A stretch of DNA of 64,000 bases from Myrica gale. Taxonomy: Eukaryota; Streptophyta; Magnoliopsida; Fagales; Myricaceae. This document shows, piece after piece, positions 60,034 to 64,000 of the stretch (positions are counted from its first letter, which is position 1; each line of letters starts with the position of its first letter). A program made the position numbers and the translations under genes. The notes below the pieces were generated by a model that was given only the letters and a program-made list of their open reading frames with translations, did no database searches and had not been told where the DNA came from. Location: positions 12,862,001 through 12,926,000 of the forward strand of contig OZ005616.1 in assembly GCA_963930655.1 (NCBI GenBank), in the 5' to 3' direction.

Positions 60034-61218
60034 CTGGAATGATACACATCATGTTTTTATGAATAAGCATAACATGTTTATAACCACGCATGACAAGTTA
60101 TTTCTCAACAAGCATGACATCGTATACGTATTTGTATGAAAGCATGAAAGAAGTTTTTGTGCAAATAAACATGAAAGGTTTATGAGATATTTGTCATTAA
60201 GCACGAACTATCAAGAGCATTAGAAACATTTTATGATAAGTTGATTACTCATCATCAAGCATGACATGAGCACGTCATGAGCAATTGCATTTGCATTTAT
60301 TTTTCTCATAAGAAAGAAGGAGAAATTTTATGCAAATGAAAGTACCATTTTTATGCTACTTTACGTTAAGTATCAAGTAAGTTAATGAACCCAAGTCGGT
60401 CGGTACCGTACCAAGTCAAGAAGGTGCATCCATACCGAAGGACGTTTACGTGAAGGATGGATGTCACCTAGGACACCCATACCGAAGGATGCTTGCAAGA
60501 AGGATGGGTAGTCCGGGAGGTATGTGCAATCACACTGAAGGATGCTTGCAAGAAGGTGTGAACCTCCAAGAGTCGTGTCTAGCCACTGAAGGACATTGAG
60601 AAGGTGTGCTAGCTCGACCATATGTAAGGTCCCCAAAGGAAATAGGGGACAGTTCCAACGGGAACGCACAACCCTGATGCCAGGGGTAAATGGAGCTCAA
60701 GTAGCCCATAGGATAAGAATGGAAAAGATTTTCCAAAAGAAAGAGCTTTATAAGTATAAGAGATGTTTTCAAGAGCAAGTGCATGTGCATATGCAATCAT
60801 GAGGCATACACGTGCATCACGATTCATGATCATGCATGAATTACATACGTATACATGATATTTAAAGTTCAAGTTTGTGGTTATTTCAAGTTAAAGCTCA
60901 TGATATTTCAAGTTGTACTTGAATTACATTATGTTCAAGTTTGTAATTATTTCAAGTTTAAGCGCATGCTTATGATTTTAAGTCAAGTGCATGCTTATAA
61001 TTTTAAGTTCATTATGATATCGAGTTCATGATGATTTCAAGTTTAAAAGCAAGTGTATGATTTCAAGTTCAAGATTATGAGTTCAAAGAATAAGTTCATG
61101 GTTTCAAACTCACGATTTCAAGTTCATATTTGCAAACCATGATTTCAAGCTCATGTTTTAATTATAATTCCTTACTGAGTCTTTCGACTCACAGATGTTT
61201 TCAATTGTATCATTCCAG
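60034..61218 (+). repeat. Inverted-repeat-bracketed module in the 58438 LTR
   Basis: Arms CTGGAATGATACA (60034-60046) and TGTATCATTCCAG (61206-61218). Four GAAGG units lie at 60437, 60484, 60536 and 60589. The hairpin GAGTCTTTCGACTC is at 61177-61190. GTAAGT/ACTTAC (60007-60022) lies just outside the left arm. Frames on the minus strand across it are not genes. Confidence 0.87.
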
Positions 61219-61795
61219 ATAACAATTCAGGTGGGAAAATCTAGAAGAGGGACCGATGGGAACGTCCTCATCCCTCTTTGTTGTTCATTAAAGGTTAGAT
61301 GTAATTTTGAAGAATCGACATGAGCCTCCGTTGTGTGGTGGTCATGGGTTGTTCGGACTAGTAGAGTTCAAGGTTTTTGATGTCTAGTATCTTAGTCGTG
61401 GTTATCAGAATCAGAAGTTGAAGAGTTCATAGGAAGTACTATCAGGCATCCTGTGAATGTCTATGTTATGTGTATAAGGATTCAAGATGTATTACTTATA
61501 TGTTATGAGTAGGTCCATATAAAGGTTTTGTTGGAATCCCTTAGGACTTGTACTTCAGTCATGCAGACATGACATGTAATTTGGATGCTTTCACTATTGC
61601 CGTTGTAGTCAATTGTGTAAGTTGAAGTTTATGTAAATCTCTTTGGCCCATCTCTCTCAGTTGTAGGTGTTTTATGTATTTGTATAAAAAAAAAATCCGC
61701 TGCATGATTAAGAGAAACGCTGGAACATTCATTGAGTGGATGTTCGCGGCTGTCATTAACCCCCTTCGGGCTAGCGTTCGGGGCGTGACAGAAAA

Positions 61796-61807
61796 TGGTA
61801 TCAGAGG
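61796..61807 (+). other. Primer-binding site of the right-hand gypsy element
   Basis: TGGTATCAGAGG lies five bases after the LTR end, matching the initiator tRNA-Met 3' end at 11 of 12 positions. Confidence 0.85.
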
Positions 61808-63837
61808 AAATAGAGCTTTGGGCCAGGAGACATAAGGTATAGATTAGAACCCTAAGAGTTAGCTATGTGTTAGGCATCAAGTACACTAGACTGGTGACAT
61901 AGACTCATTATGAGAAATCATAGTGAATAAAGACTTTGAAGTGCAGAATGACACCTAGAGGACCAAAAGAGAATTGGGGACTCAGAGAACCGAATGTCAC
62001 TACTGATGATGTTTTAGAACACATGGCTCGGCTTGTCACTGAACAGGTGCAACAAGGAACAAATGATTAAGGTTACCTAAGGATATGATTACGCAGACCC
62101 TGGAAGAAATTTTTATCGAAGTAAGTTTTGATTTTGGTAGACTTCCGAATGGAGTTTGCCGGAACACCTGATTTTAGTCAGAGGGTCAGATTTTGGCTGA
62201 GGAATAGTTATTGCTCTTTGACTTATTAAGGCTTAGGAATTCAAGACAATGAGTTGTTTTGAGGATAATGAATTTTGATATTAGACTTGGTCTGCATTTG
62301 AGATTATACGGACAGGGAAGCGAAGAACTATTGGAGTTTTATGCCGCCCAGATAAGGGATTTGTTGATCAATTGTAAAGAGCTTAAGTATGCACTAATGC
62401 TTATTTATGAACAGAGTATGATCTTTGGATTAGGAAAGAGATATATCTGAGAAGATATTTTACGCTAAGGATTGCTGTTATAAGCGCTTATTGATGCCAT
62501 TAGAATTGACCATGGCATAAGAGACATTGAAATGATGATTAGGGTGCTTCGGGGCCATTTAGATTGATTAGTGATTTTCATGATGATACAGTGGTTCATT
62601 TGAAGAGTTAAGAGGGTTATAAAGAATGTTTGTCGAGTGAATTGCATAAATTAAGTTGAGGAAACTTGACTACCAATTTTTCTAAATGTGGAGGATTACC
62701 CGAATGCATGAGTAAATCCACTATAATGTAGTCTAATGGTGGTGATCAAATTATAAAGAATGCCTAATTGAAAGTGAGGGGCATATAGTATTAGCTAATT
62801 TGATGGTAATGGAGATGGTGGTTTGACATCATATTAGGCATGAATTGGTTGACAGCGCATGGAGCTCGTATGAATCGTTATGATGAGGAAAAGGAGGGGA
62901 GACCGGGTTGTTGTTTCCCATGTATGAGAAAAAAAAGGGGCGAAGGCCAGCGAGTATGTCGACCAACTAGGTTGTAAAGAGGTCATGAAGGACTTTTAAT
63001 CCTGGCAAATGATACCGAGAGGGAGGCTGCTACAGTGGAGCAGACCCCAATAGTGAACGAATTTCCCGATGTTTTCCTAAAGAAATACATAGGTTACCCC
63101 AGATAGAGAAGTGGAATTGGTACTGAGTTAGAATTACCTTCTAAAGTATCGTATCGAATGGCTCCAGTAGAGCTGAAGGAGCTAAAGGTTCAAATAGAAG
63201 AACTTCTGGAGGAAGGGTTTATACGGCCAAGTGTAAGGTGGCTATAAAGAATAGATACACGTTACCTTTATATTGATGACCTGTTCGATTAAGTTATAAC
63301 AGACATAAGTATCCTCAAAGATTGACTGGAGATCGAGGTATCATCAGTCGAAGGTGAAAGAAGGAGGTCAATTCTCTAAGTGTAAATTTTGGTTGGAGCA
63401 AGTCTGATTTTCGGGGCATGTAGTTTCAGGCAAGGGGATTGTCGTGGAACACGGTAAGGTCGATGATGTAACCTAATGGCCAAGGCCTATAAATGTGAAG
63501 GAAATAAGGAGTTTCCTGGGGTTAACAGGATACTACCGAAGGTTCATCGAGGGGTTTACAAAGATAGTTATACTATTGACATCGTTGATTAAGAAAAAAT
63601 GCCAAGTTTGAATAGACGTTTGAGTGCGAATAAAATCTTTTGGGATTTTAGACCGAATGGGTACCATGAGGTACCATGACGTACCAGTGGCCCTACCTAT
63701 GTCTTAGAGTATGAGCCCTTGCACATTAAGGGAACCTTTTTATATGTAGGAGAACCGATAAGGGTTAGCCAAAAGGGTGAAACAGTTGAGGACAAAAACC
63801 AAATTCCGAGGGCGGAATTTTTGTAAGGAGGGGAGGA

Positions 63838-64000
63838 TGTGAGACCCCAACTTTTCATGTGCTCTGATTATTGCGGAAGAGTATTTGGGTATTTAGTGAA
63901 ATAATTGGAGGATCATAATTGGGGTGTTGGAATAGGAAGATTTTTAGCACCCTGTTTTTAGGTAACATTGCTGTGAGATCCCGACCTTACCTTATTGATG
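63838..64000 (+). repeat. Start of the 3' LTR, cut by the window edge
   Basis: 163 bp identical to 58438-58600, including both LTR-like starts (63838 and 63972). It is preceded by a polypurine tract, which confirms that the first start is the true LTR boundary for this element. Confidence 0.92.

Larger units (their letters stand above)
58438..61790 (+). repeat. 5' LTR (3353 bp) with two LTR-like starts
   Basis: It starts TGTGAGACCCCAAC. A second start, TGTGAGATCCCGACC, lies at 58572, and from there the sequence parallels LTR-2 throughout. The array of TCGA palindromes, a TATA-like ACGTATAAGG (59213-59222), a GAA tract (59265-59355) and the bracketed module follow in order. The end GCTAGCGTTCGGGGCGTGACA adjoins the primer-binding site. 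Confidence 0.87.
58438..64000 (+). mobile_element. Young gypsy element with composite LTRs and a short decayed interior, running off the window
   Basis: 5' LTR 58438-61790, tRNA-Met primer-binding site at 61796, interior 61791-63837, polypurine tract AAGGAGGGGAGGA (63825-63837), 3' LTR from 63838 onward. The 163 bp of 3' LTR in view are identical to the 5' LTR start. The interior is only 2.05 kb. It holds traces of gag (from 61948), protease (DIILGMNWLTAHGA, about 62828), reverse transcriptase ([12 protein letters not shown], about 63200) and RNase H ([17 protein letters not shown], about 63510). It is heavily broken and no integrase was seen. Long LTRs and a tRNA-Met primer suggest a Tekay/Del-like chromovirus relative. 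Confidence 0.85.

Noticed and set aside
1-64000. Bacterial-type operons, riboswitches, terminators or ribosome-binding sites
   Set aside because: The content is plant nuclear: spliced genes, LTR elements and tRNA-Met-primed retroelements. No prokaryotic features are expected or seen.

Overview
This window is nuclear DNA from a flowering plant, probably a eudicot. The signs are spliced host genes with plant-type relatives, an AT-rich background, and dense nests of Ty1-copia and Ty3-gypsy LTR retrotransposons primed by initiator tRNA-Met. There is also a CACTA DNA-transposon end and a decayed hAT transposase. I see one apparently intact host gene, a minus-strand YTH-domain m6A reader of the ECT/YTHDF type at 6471-15170, with eight coding exons and 656 residues. 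Host-derived wreckage includes a Raf-like protein kinase pseudogene (4818-5930), a DUF778/TMEM222-like fragment (2862-3191) and a PDAP1-like exon just inside a CACTA end (36263-36348).

Layout. 1-1867: the 5' part of a copia element running off the left edge. 1868-16200: the gene island with the fragments and the ECT gene, whose introns hold MITE-like repeats and whose upstream side carries a 300-bp direct duplication. 16215-18660: a gypsy LTR piece, a copia LTR piece and a hAT remnant. 18841-34324: one minus-strand copia element with a perfect 5-bp target duplication (ATTCT). It is filled by later insertions: a gag-only gypsy-type element (19156-21116) in its 3' LTR, a solo gypsy LTR (23952-29804) that itself holds another solo LTR (25214-28153), and a third solo LTR (30532-31662). 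34975-36350: CACTA end with captured exon. 36653-53835: an older plus-strand retroelement region split by a large gypsy LTR (38035-50832), which carries a gag-only copia element (39256-44219) and another solo LTR (46277-50547). 53840-58135: two further minus-strand copia pieces. 58136-64000: a truncated gypsy LTR, then a gypsy element with very young, composite LTRs and a decayed, shortened interior, running off the right edge.

Main patterns. (1) Three unrelated LTR families carry clusters of TCGA-centred palindromes, mostly just upstream of a TATA-like box. (2) The long gypsy LTRs share a module bracketed by a 13-bp inverted repeat whose two arms change together in one copy, next to two small hairpins and a set of spaced GAAGG repeats. 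(3) Elements with gag but no pol occur in both superfamilies. (4) Solo LTRs have landed inside their own LTR family repeatedly, with readable target duplications.

All positions and motif matches were read by eye. Family names rest on recognised motifs, not on database searches.
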